Shown: positions 44,995-53,542 of the stretch, piece after piece | How the letters are laid out: every line of letters begins with the position of its first letter | How positions within the stretch are numbered: position 1 is the stretch's first letter | Source of the DNA: Flagellimonas algicola | GTDB taxonomy: Bacteria; Bacteroidota; Bacteroidia; Flavobacteriales; Flavobacteriaceae | Reading direction: 5' to 3' | DNA: 64,000 nucleotides | Assembly: GCF_005937185.1 (NCBI RefSeq) | Contig: NZ_VCNI01000001.1 | Location: 1,174,657-1,238,656 of the forward strand | Notes under the pieces: generated by a model | Seen by the model: the letters and a program-made list of their open reading frames with translations, nothing else | Told to the model about the DNA's origin: nothing | Databases searched by the model: none | Made by a program: the position numbers and the translations under genes

Positions 44995-46161
44995 ATGAAG
45001 CTGTCCAAGTTTTCTGTTATTACGACCTCCTTGTTATTTTTTTTACTTCTTATTGCCTGTCAAAACAAGGCACCACAGAAAGAAAGCAATATCACTGCGG
45101 GAAAGGATTTCAAGTTTGAAACCGCTTCACCATCCAAAAATGGTCTTGACTCCATCTTAATAAAGAAAATGGAGGATTCCATCCAATCCGGTAGTTATCC
45201 CAACATTCACAGCGTACTGATTTTAAAGAATCAAAAATTGGTCTATGAAGCATATTTCAAAGGACATGACGAACTATGGGGAGATAGTTTGGGCATTATC
45301 CAGCACCACAGGGATAGCCTGCATGATGTCCGCAGCATTTCGAAGAGTATTGTCGCCACTTGTTTAGGTATTGCACTTAAACGCGGTAAGATTGACAGCA
45401 TCTCCCAAAGTATATTTGATTTTTATCCAGAATATGGGAACTATAAGGTTGGATTGCGTTCCCAAATAACGATAGAGCACCTTCTTACCATGACCACTGG
45501 TATGGAATGGAATGAAAATGTTCCCTATACGGATTCCAGAAATAGCGAAATCCAGATGACGTCAAGCGATGATCCCATTGAATTTGTACTCAGTAGACCT
45601 TTACAAAACATCCCAGGAGAAAAATGGGAATACAACGGGGGAACCACCCAGCTTTTAGCTTCTATCATTGAAAGGGCTACTGGCAAAAATATTCATGAAT
45701 ATGCCGAGGAGAATTTGTTCGCACCTCTCGGAATAACCGGTTCCGAGTGGACTAAATTTCCTGGTCTTGATATTCCAGCTGCAGCTTCTGGGTTAAGACT
45801 AAAGTCAAGGGATTTAATGAAGTTTGGAATGCTATATACTAATCATGGTCAGTGGAATGGGAAACAGCTCCTATCTAAATCCTGGGTTAACAACGCTTTG
45901 CAGCCCCACATTTGGTTTGGGAGAAACAACAATGTGGGTTATGGTTATCAGTTCTGGATTTTTAAATCCGAAACCATAAATCCAAATCATGCTCATCTAA
46001 TTCCCTCTGCCGTTGGTAATGGGGGTCAGCGAATTTATATAGATTCCAAAAACAATATGATCATCGTAATTACAGCTGGTAACTACAACAATTGGACATT
46101 AAAAAAAGATTCCGAAGCATTATTGGTCGACTTCATCTATCCGGCCTTAATTTCAAACTAA
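44995..46161 (+). CDS. Serine hydrolase of the beta-lactamase (class C/PBP4-like) family, lipoprotein
   Basis: 388 residues from ATG 44995; an in-frame ATG at 44947 would place 16 residues ahead of the signal peptide. Lipoprotein signal ending at Cys22. The SxxK motif is Ser114-Ile-Ser-Lys117 (VRSISKSIVAT), the tyrosine motif is WEYNGGTTQL and the third motif is VGNGGQRIYID. Members act as esterases, DD-peptidases or peptide hydrolases; classical beta-lactamase activity is unlikely to be its main role. Stands alone between a terminator and a 300-base intergenic stretch. Confidence 0.9.
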   Translation: MKLSKFSVITTSLLFFLLLIACQNKAPQKESNITAGKDFKFETASPSKNGLDSILIKKMEDSIQSGSYPNIHSVLILKNQKLVYEAYFKGHDELWGDSLGIIQHHRDSLHDVRSISKSIVATCLGIALKRGKIDSISQSIFDFYPEYGNYKVGLRSQITIEHLLTMTTGMEWNENVPYTDSRNSEIQMTSSDDPIEFVLSRPLQNIPGEKWEYNGGTTQLLASIIERATGKNIHEYAEENLFAPLGITGSEWTKFPGLDIPAAASGLRLKSRDLMKFGMLYTNHGQWNGKQLLSKSWVNNALQPHIWFGRNNNVGYGYQFWIFKSETINPNHAHLIPSAVGNGGQRIYIDSKNNMIIVITAGNYNNWTLKKDSEALLVDFIYPALISN

Positions 46162-46461
46162 TCTTTAATGCATTCGGGATAATTTAGTATTCCGACCGTA
46201 AGAAAAACACCCTGTTTTGGTTTTTTAGATGAATAATTCCTATTTATTCATCCATTTAAGCCCTTCATTACCAGTTTTTTACTATATTCAAGAGTTGGGA
46301 ATTTAACATTTACCTGCCCCCTTTTCCCTCCGTTCCCCTTTATACGCAGATCCTTTACTTGCAAATGTTTAGGTGGATACATGTTGGTTGAAATTAAGCA
46401 AGTTGTAGCTTTTCGTTTTCGAGACTAATTCAACATAATAGCAACATTTAATTTCAACCTT
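46162..46461. other. 300-base intergenic region with a palindrome and a C-rich tract
   Basis: No gene seen. It contains a 9-bp inverted repeat GATGAATAA (46228-46236) / TTATTCATC (46244-46252) lacking a T run, a polypyrimidine C-rich stretch at about 46313-46341, and a promoter-like pair near its end (46384-46413). Confidence 0.5.
46384..46413 (+). promoter_or_regulatory. Probable promoter of the 46462-48597 genes
   Basis: TTG at 46384-46386, 19 bases, TAGCTTTT at 46406-46413, one mismatch from TAnnTTTG. It would give a leader of roughly 45 bases. Confidence 0.4.
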
Positions 46462-47232
46462 ATGAAAACACTACACAGTAAGCTGTTTGTGGCATTGGCC
46501 GCATTCGCAATTTCCGGTACGGCTCTAGCCCAGGAAAAAACCACCCAAGCCTATTGGGTCCATGAGGACCGGGTAAAGCCCTCCATGGTCATGGAGTATG
46601 AAAAAGTAAGTAAGGAACTTACAGACCAGTGCAAGGAGCACAACATTCAAACCTTGGCATGGATATCCACTCAGTCCGATGATTTCCGATATCTCTTTGT
46701 ATCTCCCATCGACTCCTTATCGGACATATCTAAGGCCAATAAAGGGTTTGGCACCCTTCGGGATAAAATGGGAGAAGAAGCCTTTGACACCCTTTTTGAT
46801 GATATGGGTAAATGCTATGATGCCCATGGAGACTACGTCATCGTCTTGGATAAGAGTCTTTCCTATATGCCTGAAGGAATCACACAAACCCCAGAGGGTC
46901 AAGATTACCGCCGTTTCTACTATTTACACACCACACCTGCAGGCATGAAAGGCATGAAAGAAGGAATGCAAGCCGTAAAAAAGATGTACGAGGACAAAGG
47001 TTCCAAGAGACATTACAGGGTATACCGAAGCGGTTTTGGAACCATGGGAAGCTTTTATATGGTGGCCATTGCTGCCAAAGATGGGGTCAGCTATGAAATG
47101 ATGGGTGATGCCAACGAAAAATTGTTGGGGCCAGAAGCCCAAGCCATCTATGGGAAAGTCATGCAACATGTGACCAAAATGGAAGAAGTTACTGGAAAAA
47201 TGAGGCCAGACCTCGCCTATTCCCCAAAGTAA
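46462..47232 (+). CDS. Exported protein of unknown function
   Basis: 256 residues, signal peptide about 1-23 (ending in ALAQ). The mature chain seems to hold two similar alpha/beta halves, one starting at TQAYWVHEDRVKPSMVMEYE and the other at RRFYYLHTTPAGMKGMKEGM, each followed by a helix and a strand of the kind seen in dimeric alpha/beta-barrel proteins; this fold assignment is tentative. No catalytic motif. First of three consecutive genes for small exported proteins; an intrinsic terminator follows it, so the downstream genes may be read at a lower level. Confidence 0.75.
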   Translation: MKTLHSKLFVALAAFAISGTALAQEKTTQAYWVHEDRVKPSMVMEYEKVSKELTDQCKEHNIQTLAWISTQSDDFRYLFVSPIDSLSDISKANKGFGTLRDKMGEEAFDTLFDDMGKCYDAHGDYVIVLDKSLSYMPEGITQTPEGQDYRRFYYLHTTPAGMKGMKEGMQAVKKMYEDKGSKRHYRVYRSGFGTMGSFYMVAIAAKDGVSYEMMGDANEKLLGPEAQAIYGKVMQHVTKMEEVTGKMRPDLAYSPK

Positions 47233-47243
47233 AAATCCAATAC

Positions 47244-47270
47244 ACCCTAGTGAAAATCACTAGGGTTTTT
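47244..47270 (+). terminator. Terminator or attenuating hairpin
   Basis: Stem ACCCTAGTG (47244-47252) with CACTAGGGT (47258-47266), loop AAAAT, then T residues to 47270. It lies between two same-strand genes only 59 bases apart. Confidence 0.8.
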
Positions 47271-47291
47271 AGTTAACTAAAATCAACAACA

Positions 47292-47807
47292 ATGAAAAAA
47301 CTATTTGCATTGGGCTGTGTTATTGCCCTATTTGTATCCTGCAATCAAGGACCGGCAAGGTATACACAAGCCTCGGCGGAGATTGACACTGTAAAACATC
47401 TACTATCCAATTATGACAGCAAAAGTTATGACACCAGTATGTATGCCGATACATCAAAAACCAATTACAATAGCATGAAAACCATGTCTGCCTCGGAAGC
47501 TATGGATTACCATAAGCAGGCTGATGCCAATTATTCCAAAAGAGGCTTTAAAGCGGAAGGGCAAGAATATGAAATGGTCATTACCGATGACGGTGAAACC
47601 TGGGTCAATTGCTGGTTGGAATGGCAGGGCACTATGGCTGCCAATGACAAGGAAATAAGTGTACCAATTCACCTCACCTTTCGCTTTGTTGATGGAAAAA
47701 TTGTTAGGGAATACGGTTATTGGGATCCCACAGAAATTGTCCTTACGTTACAAGAAGTTGCAGCAGCAGCTAAAGCAGCCGAGGAAATGGCAGAAGAAAC
47801 AGAATAA
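47292..47807 (+). CDS. NTF2/SnoaL-like lipoprotein
   Basis: 171 residues. Lipoprotein signal ending at Cys17 (MKKLFALGCVIALFVSC). The rest resembles a nuclear-transport-factor-2/SnoaL fold: an N-terminal helix EIDTVKHLLSNYDSKSYDTS, then strands EMVITDDGETWVNCWLEWQG, ISVPIHLTFRFVDGKIVREY and YWDPTEIVLTL, closing with an Ala/Glu-rich helix. Catalytic Asp/His pairs of ketosteroid isomerases are not evident. Followed 25 bases later by another small exported protein gene, probably in the same transcript. Confidence 0.8.
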   Translation: MKKLFALGCVIALFVSCNQGPARYTQASAEIDTVKHLLSNYDSKSYDTSMYADTSKTNYNSMKTMSASEAMDYHKQADANYSKRGFKAEGQEYEMVITDDGETWVNCWLEWQGTMAANDKEISVPIHLTFRFVDGKIVREYGYWDPTEIVLTLQEVAAAAKAAEEMAEETE

Positions 47808-47832
47808 TTATACTAACATAAACCAACACACA

Positions 47833-48597
47833 ATGAAAAGATTAATCTTAATTGCCCTGCTGGTACCTTTTATGGTATCCGCACAGGAAGTCCAAGAGTA
47901 TGGTATGTTCACCAATCTTATGCTCACGGCCAACCCGGAAAAAATATCCGAATTTGAAGCTGGTTTGACAGCACACAACAAAAAGTTCCATTCTGAAGGA
48001 GCCTATACAGCGAATGTATTTTTCGTGATGAGTGGTAAGAACTTTGGCAAATACATTTGGAGCATGGGACCCAACCCTTGGAGTTCCATGGATAATGCTC
48101 CAGGAGACGAAAATGGTCACAATGACGACTGGAACGCCAATGTGGCTGCTCATGCCTTAGCTGATGCTTCAGTCACCTATTGGAAGTTTGATACGGATAG
48201 ATCCAATTTCACCAAAGATTTTAAACTTAAAAACCTGGCAGTGTTCATGTTGGACATCAAACGTTTTAAAGGGCAGGAATTTATGGGTCTTTTGGATAAG
48301 GTTACCAAAGTGTTCAAAACCAAAGATGCTGATTCCCAATGGGGTGTTTATTTTAACGAACTCAACAATGCCGACGGTCAGGATATGGCGTGGGTCAACT
48401 TCTTTGACAGTACCTCATGGATGTCCGAAGAGGACAAATTTCCACAATGGTATGAAGAAGTGCATGGTGAAGGCAGTTTTATGGAGTTTTTAAAAGCTTT
48501 TGGAGACACAACACATGGTGATATACAAGAGCTTTGGGCCTTTAGACCCGATCTTAGTGGTACCGATGGTTCAGTGCAAGCCGTCGATCGCCAGTAA
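47833..48597 (+). CDS. Exported protein of unknown function
   Basis: 254 residues from ATG 47833, where a proper signal peptide begins (MKRLILIALLVPFMVSAQ); the longer frame upstream overlaps the previous gene. As in the gene at 46462, the mature part appears two-fold, with VQEYGMFTNLMLTANPEKIS and KNLAVFMLDIKRFKGQEFM as equivalent starts, and ends in IQELWAFRPDLSG. No enzymatic motif was recognised. It closes the three-gene exported set and is followed by a strong terminator. Confidence 0.75.
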   Translation: MKRLILIALLVPFMVSAQEVQEYGMFTNLMLTANPEKISEFEAGLTAHNKKFHSEGAYTANVFFVMSGKNFGKYIWSMGPNPWSSMDNAPGDENGHNDDWNANVAAHALADASVTYWKFDTDRSNFTKDFKLKNLAVFMLDIKRFKGQEFMGLLDKVTKVFKTKDADSQWGVYFNELNNADGQDMAWVNFFDSTSWMSEEDKFPQWYEEVHGEGSFMEFLKAFGDTTHGDIQELWAFRPDLSGTDGSVQAVDRQ

Positions 48598-48614
48598 TCA
48601 ATTTGAATGATTGA

Positions 48615-48644
48615 GTAGGAGCATGTAAATGCTCCTACTTTTTT
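48615..48644 (+). terminator. Terminator after the exported-protein set
   Basis: Perfect 10-bp stem GTAGGAGCAT (48615-48624) with ATGCTCCTAC (48629-48638), loop GTAA, followed by a T run. Confidence 0.92.
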
Positions 48645-48724
48645 ATACCATAATTGCTCTTCCGCATGCTGATTTAATGGGTACCTTTATATTCGGATTG
48701 CACTTACCTTATTAAATCAAATTC

Positions 48725-49330
48725 ATGTACATACCCCACTACTACAAAAACGAAAACCTTGCCGAAATCAAGGAGTTTTTGAATCATAATAGCTTTGGAA
48801 TCCTAGTCAACCAATTGGACGGAAGGCCATGGGCCACCCACATTCCCTTGGAATTGGATAGAACGGAAGAGGGTAAGGATGTTTTGGTGAGTCATATATC
48901 CAAGGCCAATCCCCAATGGAAGTCCTTTGAATCCAATACCGAGGTGCTTTGTATTTTCAACGGGCCACATGCCTATGTATCCTCTTCTTGGTATCAGGAG
49001 GAGGAGGTTCCGACCTGGAACTATATAGCAGTTCACGTATACGGAAAAGTCAAAATTTTGAATGAGGACGAAACCATGGCCTCCCTGCACAAATTGGTGG
49101 ACAAATACGAGAAAGGTTCAAAAAACCCACTGTCCTTGAGCGACCTGTCTCCAAAAACACTTCGCCAAGTTAAAGGTATTGTAGCCTTTCAGATTGAAAT
49201 CACCGAGATTCAAGCTGCGTACAAGCTTTCGCAGTCACGTCCGCAAGATCACCCAAAGATCATTGAAGAACTTGGGGAACGCGTTGATTATGGAAGCAAA
49301 GCCATAGCGGACCAAATGAAAAAAAACTGA
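48725..49330 (+). CDS. FMN-binding PaiB-family protein
   Basis: 201 residues of the PaiB/FMN-binding split-barrel family: MYIPHYYKNENLAEIKEFL at the start, PWATHIPLELDR, LVSHISKANPQWKSF, VLCIFNGPHAYVSSSWYQ and VPTWNYIAVHVYGKVKIL, the last two being the most diagnostic blocks. Bacillus PaiB was described as a negative regulator of sporulation and protease genes; flavin binding is the conserved property, and DNA binding is doubtful. It is convergent with the PorP/SprF gene, with one base between the stops. Confidence 0.93.
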   Translation: MYIPHYYKNENLAEIKEFLNHNSFGILVNQLDGRPWATHIPLELDRTEEGKDVLVSHISKANPQWKSFESNTEVLCIFNGPHAYVSSSWYQEEEVPTWNYIAVHVYGKVKILNEDETMASLHKLVDKYEKGSKNPLSLSDLSPKTLRQVKGIVAFQIEITEIQAAYKLSQSRPQDHPKIIEELGERVDYGSKAIADQMKKN

Positions 49331-49331
49331 C

Positions 49332-51095
49332 CTATTCGTTGTCCATGAATTTGGTGTCGGCCCAATTGGAATAACGTGGGTTGTCCACATGCATGATCCA
49401 CAACTCTTCTTTATATTTCCCCTTCATCTGGGATTGATAAGCAGCGAAGGCCTTTTCGTTTTGTTCATACTTGGCCAAGTAAACATAATTAAGCCCATTA
49501 TCTGGGTTTTTGAAGTAATTAGCATCTAACCCCCGTTTTTTAAGGTCGGCCATAAAGTTTTTTAAATAGGCCTTGTTCTTGAACACATTGGCAACGATAT
49601 AATGACCCTTGCCTACCCCATCCAGACTTATAAATTTCTCTATGGGTTTGTATGCGGCGCCTCCAGTAAAAGTTCTTTTGGGTTTTGCGACTTTCTTGGG
49701 TTTTTCAATATTTACGGCAAGAGTGGTACTTTCCATAGTATTGGCCAAAGAATCCAATGCTGTGTTTTTGGCAAGGTATAGTGTCTCAGCCATTGCCTCA
49801 ATATCAGGCCTCTTGTGGTCTGTCTGTCGTTTTACCATGCGCATGACCATTTCAAAACGCATTTCCAAATCACGTTGCCGGTTGTTTTCAAGGGAATCCA
49901 TCTTGAAAATCAATTCATTGATGATGGCGTAATTATCCGCTTGTTGCTCTTTTAATTCTTTGACTTGGGCTTCCCAGAAAGCCAAATCTTCCCTATTGGT
50001 TGGGCGCAAGGTAGTTTTGGCGTCCAATTTGTCCTTACGTTTCTTTTTGCTTTCCTTGATGTCCGCTACAAAAGTTCCCTCTATGGGTTTTTGCTCTGGT
50101 TGCGAATCGGCCAACAACACATTTCTTGACATAGTTGGAACGAAGGAGAAAGCAATGGAAACTTCATGGGTAATACCCAAATGCGTAAGATTTCTATTGA
50201 GGTTCTTTTCAAAATTATATCCGAAGGAAAGTCTGCGATTTAAGTTAAAACCTGTGCCGGCCGAAGCCCCGTATAATTGATCATATCCGCCTTGGATCCA
50301 TCCCAATTTGGGGAGATCCAAAATCAACCCTCCTCCAAAAATTGGGTCTTGGTTAGCCTCAAATCTAGCTCTTGCCAAAGGCAGCAGACGACCGTCCTCA
50401 AAAATTCCAGCTCCATTCCTGAAGTTATGGGCAAATTGTATATGACTCGAAAAGGTTTTCTCGTTGAATTCGCTTAGGGATTTTCCAGTTTTGATGTTGT
50501 AATCCACCAAATTTTGTGCAAATACCCCAAAGTCAAATTTGCCTACGGAAAGATTTAGTCCGGGTTGAAATGAGATGATCGAATTTTGCGTGGCATCATT
50601 CAGAATGGGATCATCATCTAAAGCAACCGCTCTATCTGGATCAAAACTACTAACATAGTATGGGACGTTGACCCCAAAACTCAAATTACTCTTTTGGCCC
50701 AGCTGGATACCATGGGAATAATTGGCCATAATCCCCAAATTGGAAATCACGCCTTCCTGTTGGTTGTACAGACTAACACCCAGACCAACACGATCATTGA
50801 GCCGGCCGCTATAGCTTAAAAAATAGTTTTGGTTGTTATCATTAAACTCGGCTCCTTGGCTTCTATGAAACAGATTCACATACGATTTGTCTTCACGAAC
50901 AGCAGAAAATGTTGGGTTGATCAAAAAGCGATTGAACTTCAACAAGTTCTGAAACGGCACATCGTAACTCACATAAGGGTTGCCATCCTGAGCGCTAAGT
51001 GTACTGCAAAGCAAGCAAGGAATGAGCAAATGAAATATCCAATTAACGGGAAATGAATAGTTGCCTTTGGAGAATAGGGGTAATTTTACATCCAT
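49332..51095 (-). CDS. PorP/SprF family protein with coiled coil and SPOR-like tail
   Basis: 587 residues from ATG 51095. Signal sequence with a long n-region (hydrophobic part about 20-36). The PorP/SprF barrel spans about 40-320 (LLKFNRFLINPTFSAVRED, YSGRLNDRVGLGVSLYNQQ, FGFNVPYY-type strands). A charged helical segment with heptads (about 355-450, QVKELKEQQADNYAIINELI) follows, then a Pro/Lys linker and a SPOR-like end (about 500-560, HYIVANVFKNKAYLKNFMAD). PorP/SprF proteins help type IX-secreted adhesins attach to the cell surface; usually the adhesin gene lies directly upstream, but here it does not. The SPOR-like tail suggests peptidoglycan contact. Confidence 0.85.
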   Translation of the reverse strand: MDVKLPLFSKGNYSFPVNWIFHLLIPCLLCSTLSAQDGNPYVSYDVPFQNLLKFNRFLINPTFSAVREDKSYVNLFHRSQGAEFNDNNQNYFLSYSGRLNDRVGLGVSLYNQQEGVISNLGIMANYSHGIQLGQKSNLSFGVNVPYYVSSFDPDRAVALDDDPILNDATQNSIISFQPGLNLSVGKFDFGVFAQNLVDYNIKTGKSLSEFNEKTFSSHIQFAHNFRNGAGIFEDGRLLPLARARFEANQDPIFGGGLILDLPKLGWIQGGYDQLYGASAGTGFNLNRRLSFGYNFEKNLNRNLTHLGITHEVSIAFSFVPTMSRNVLLADSQPEQKPIEGTFVADIKESKKKRKDKLDAKTTLRPTNREDLAFWEAQVKELKEQQADNYAIINELIFKMDSLENNRQRDLEMRFEMVMRMVKRQTDHKRPDIEAMAETLYLAKNTALDSLANTMESTTLAVNIEKPKKVAKPKRTFTGGAAYKPIEKFISLDGVGKGHYIVANVFKNKAYLKNFMADLKKRGLDANYFKNPDNGLNYVYLAKYEQNEKAFAAYQSQMKGKYKEELWIMHVDNPRYSNWADTKFMDNE

Positions 51096-51403
51096 AGCCA
51101 AATGGTGTTAGTAGGTTAAAGATCCTGGGGAGCCCAGGTGCGTGTTTTTTGTTTGGTCTCATAGCAAGATTTGGGATACTTGTAAGAGTTTTACTATTAA
51201 CTTAATTGTAATATTACGTATTAACTCGATAAAAAACCAATTTACTCGTTCAAATACATGGTTTACGCGATAATTAAACGTTCAACAGATTAATAACGAG
51301 GGAATTAACAAAATATTCTGCGGTGATACCCATTTCCAAATAGGATCGATTTTATTATTTCGCTGTAATTTTATCCAAACAATGCTTACACCTTCAAACT
51401 TTT
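51096..51403. other. Long AT-rich leader region with spaced CG steps and a hairpin
   Basis: 308 bases between the divergent PorP/SprF and GNAT genes. It contains a hairpin CCTGGG-GAG-CCCAGG (51124-51138), and an AT-rich block 51211-51300 in which CG steps at 51217, 51227, 51247, 51266/51268, 51279 and 51297 fall at roughly 10- or 20-base intervals. The words TTTACTCG/TTTACGCG and CGTTCAA each occur twice. Likely regulatory; no clear ORF. Confidence 0.5.
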
Positions 51404-51880
51404 ATGGAAGAAATCATTGAAATTGTAGACTTCAGAGAGGAATATGCTTTCGCATTTAAGACACTAAATGAAGCGTGGATCAATAAGTATTTCAAAATGG
51501 AGGAAATGGACCGTATTTCCCTGAACAATCCCCAAACCTATATTCTGGATAAAGGTGGCTACATTGGAGTGGCACTATTGAATGGAGAAGCCGTTGGTGT
51601 GTGCGCACTTATTCCTAGCGAGCGTGAGGACTTTGATTTTGAGCTAGCCAAAATGGGAGTCTCACCAAACGCACAGGGCAAAGGCATTGGGAAATTATTG
51701 GGTTTACATATTATTGCAAAGGCCAAAGCCCTTGGATGCAAAAAACTTTATCTTGAAAGCAATCGAATCCTTAAACCTGCCTTACAGTTGTACCAAAAGC
51801 TTGGGTTTACCGAAATGATTGGTGCCTCATCCCCTTACGAGCGAAGCGACATTCAAATGGAATTAGTCTTGGAAGATTGA
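51404..51880 (+). CDS. GNAT family N-acetyltransferase
   Basis: 158 residues. The GNAT fold is clear: GVALLNGEAVGVCALIPSER (strands 2-3), LAKMGVSPNAQGKGIGKLLG (acetyl-CoA phosphate loop Q-G-K-G-I-G at about 90-95) and ILKPALQLYQKLGFTEM (motif B). The substrate is unknown. Its last 28 bases overlap, in antisense, the end of the cyclase gene on the minus strand. Confidence 0.92.
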   Translation: MEEIIEIVDFREEYAFAFKTLNEAWINKYFKMEEMDRISLNNPQTYILDKGGYIGVALLNGEAVGVCALIPSEREDFDFELAKMGVSPNAQGKGIGKLLGLHIIAKAKALGCKKLYLESNRILKPALQLYQKLGFTEMIGASSPYERSDIQMELVLED

Positions 51881-52965
51881 TCCAGGGTATACAGTTGTAC
51901 AAGCTCCTTTTTGCCACGCAAATGCAACTTGGCAATTTTGGTGAACTGAAGGGAATCTTTAGAATTCATCTTTTGAATTAATTGTTCAGAAACCAAATTC
52001 GATTTTCCATAAGTATTGCATTCGGCTTGAATCCTGGCAGTAGTATTTAAGACATCACCGGTATAAATAATTTCCTTTTTTAGGGTTCCTATCTCACCCG
52101 TGGTGACCAATCCAAGATGAAATCCGGCCTTGAAAAATGGTACGCTTCCATATTTGTTGCTGTAATAACCATTTCTTGTTTCAAATAGCCTGGTAATTCT
52201 AAAAAAACACTCTGCCCAGTTGTTCCTATACAGCCCCACTTTTTCTGGCCAAGTAACCACTATTTCATCGCCCACATATTGATAAATTTCACCGGAAGTT
52301 TCCAAAATGGCATTGCCCATATCCGCATAACAATCCTTTAAAAGTTCAAAGTATTTGGTGTGCCCAATTTTTTCAGCAATTGTGGTGGATGACCTCATAT
52401 CCATAAACATGAAGATTCTGGTTTCTTGTTTGGGTGTGTGATATTTTCCAAACAAAAAATTCAAAAATACATTGGGACCCAAATAAGAGGCCAGTTCGGC
52501 AAACAACATGGCAGTCACCAATCCAAAGGCAATATAAATAAAGACACTCCAAAATGAGAAAGTAGTAAAAAAGCTTTCAAATCCGTACATGACCTCCTTG
52601 CTCATCGGACTTGCATCGAAACGATAGGAATTTATCGCCAAGGTGAAAAAAGTAAGGAACAGGAACATAAAAATAAGATAGAATCCACTTTTTAATACCA
52701 CTTTGACCCACAACGCCTTGTTATAGAACTTTTGGGACAACCAGGATACCTCTAACCATCCATGTATCAACCCAATAAGAAAACTGCCAGTGGTGGCGTA
52801 CAACAAGGAGCTCTTAAAATCGTATCTGTTTTGGGTAGACGGGTAAAATGATGACCTTCCTAAAATTCCCTGTTCCAAAAGGCTGTACACAATTCCGAAC
52901 AAAAGCCAAATAAAAGCAAAAAACAAGGCCTGCTTGGCATATCTAAGGTATCTCGGATGCAGCAT
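51853..52965 (-). CDS. Membrane-bound class III adenylate/guanylate cyclase
   Basis: 370 residues. Four transmembrane helices are in the first 160 residues (ALFFAFIWLLFGIVYSLL and three more). The cyclase homology domain (about 180-340) has the metal Asp in IFMFMDMRSSTTIAEKIG, the second metal Asp in IYQYVGDEIVVTWP and YTGDVLNTTARIQAE. The residue before YVGD, where many adenylate cyclases have the purine-contacting Lys, is Gln, so nucleotide preference is uncertain. It should make cAMP or a related cyclic nucleotide in response to a membrane signal. The 3' end overlaps the GNAT gene by 28 bases, tail to tail. Confidence 0.88.
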   Translation of the reverse strand: MLHPRYLRYAKQALFFAFIWLLFGIVYSLLEQGILGRSSFYPSTQNRYDFKSSLLYATTGSFLIGLIHGWLEVSWLSQKFYNKALWVKVVLKSGFYLIFMFLFLTFFTLAINSYRFDASPMSKEVMYGFESFFTTFSFWSVFIYIAFGLVTAMLFAELASYLGPNVFLNFLFGKYHTPKQETRIFMFMDMRSSTTIAEKIGHTKYFELLKDCYADMGNAILETSGEIYQYVGDEIVVTWPEKVGLYRNNWAECFFRITRLFETRNGYYSNKYGSVPFFKAGFHLGLVTTGEIGTLKKEIIYTGDVLNTTARIQAECNTYGKSNLVSEQLIQKMNSKDSLQFTKIAKLHLRGKKELVQLYTLDQSSKTNSI

Positions 52966-53108
52966 AGTTCCCTAAAGATAATGCATTCCAAAGGAGGCCA
53001 GTAACAAACTCCATTGCTAACGGAAAACAGCTCGCTTATCGCCTATTTTAATTTTCTCATCCCATTAAAAATGAGTAACTTATAGATGTCATCATAAATA
53101 TTGGAGTC

Positions 53109-53531
53109 ATGGGAACCATTAAAAGATTGAACAAATGGGCCAACGCCCATACCTATTACCCCTTAGATCTTATTCGAGTAGCCTTAGGCGTTTTTCTTTT
53201 TATTAAAGGCGTTGAATTTATGACCAATCATGAACAAATGGCAGAGGTGGTAAGACCCTTTCAGGAAATGCCCGGTGGCATGATCTTACTACACTATATT
53301 GCTCCTGCCCATTTTGTTGGAGGTTTTTTAATTGTAGTTGGTTTACTGACCCGATGGGCCGCCTTGGCACAAATACCCATCCTCATGGGCGCAGTATTGA
53401 CCAACTTTATGGGGGTTATGAACACGAACAATCTGGTATTGGCCACCATTACGTTGCTGGTCTGTATTTTCTTTTTGTTCTATGGTTCAGGTAAACATTC
53501 GGCAGATTATTATCTCAAGATGCAGAAATAA
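53109..53531 (+). CDS. DoxX family membrane protein
   Basis: 140 residues with four hydrophobic helices (PLDLIRVALGVFLFIKGVEF, LLHYIAPAHFVGGFLIVVGL, WAALAQIPILMGAVLTNFMG, LATITLLVCIFFLFYG). This is the DoxX/DUF417-like four-helix arrangement, with RWA in the loop before helix 3. DoxX proteins are linked to oxidative stress or quinol oxidase functions, but this member's role is unknown. Alone on the plus strand, convergent with the TonB receptor gene 11 bases on. Confidence 0.87.
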   Translation: MGTIKRLNKWANAHTYYPLDLIRVALGVFLFIKGVEFMTNHEQMAEVVRPFQEMPGGMILLHYIAPAHFVGGFLIVVGLLTRWAALAQIPILMGAVLTNFMGVMNTNNLVLATITLLVCIFFLFYGSGKHSADYYLKMQK

Positions 53532-53542
53532 CTAGGACCTAA

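Noticed and set aside
47659-47832. 58-codon upstream extension of the 47833 gene
   Set aside because: It would overlap the preceding lipoprotein gene in another frame and bury the signal peptide that starts at 47833.
51124-51150. Hairpin CCTGGG-GAG-CCCAGG with a nearby T run as a plus-strand terminator
   Set aside because: The T run is six bases away from the stem and no plus-strand gene ends upstream; it lies in the leader of the minus-strand PorP/SprF gene, so it is recorded only as part of that region.
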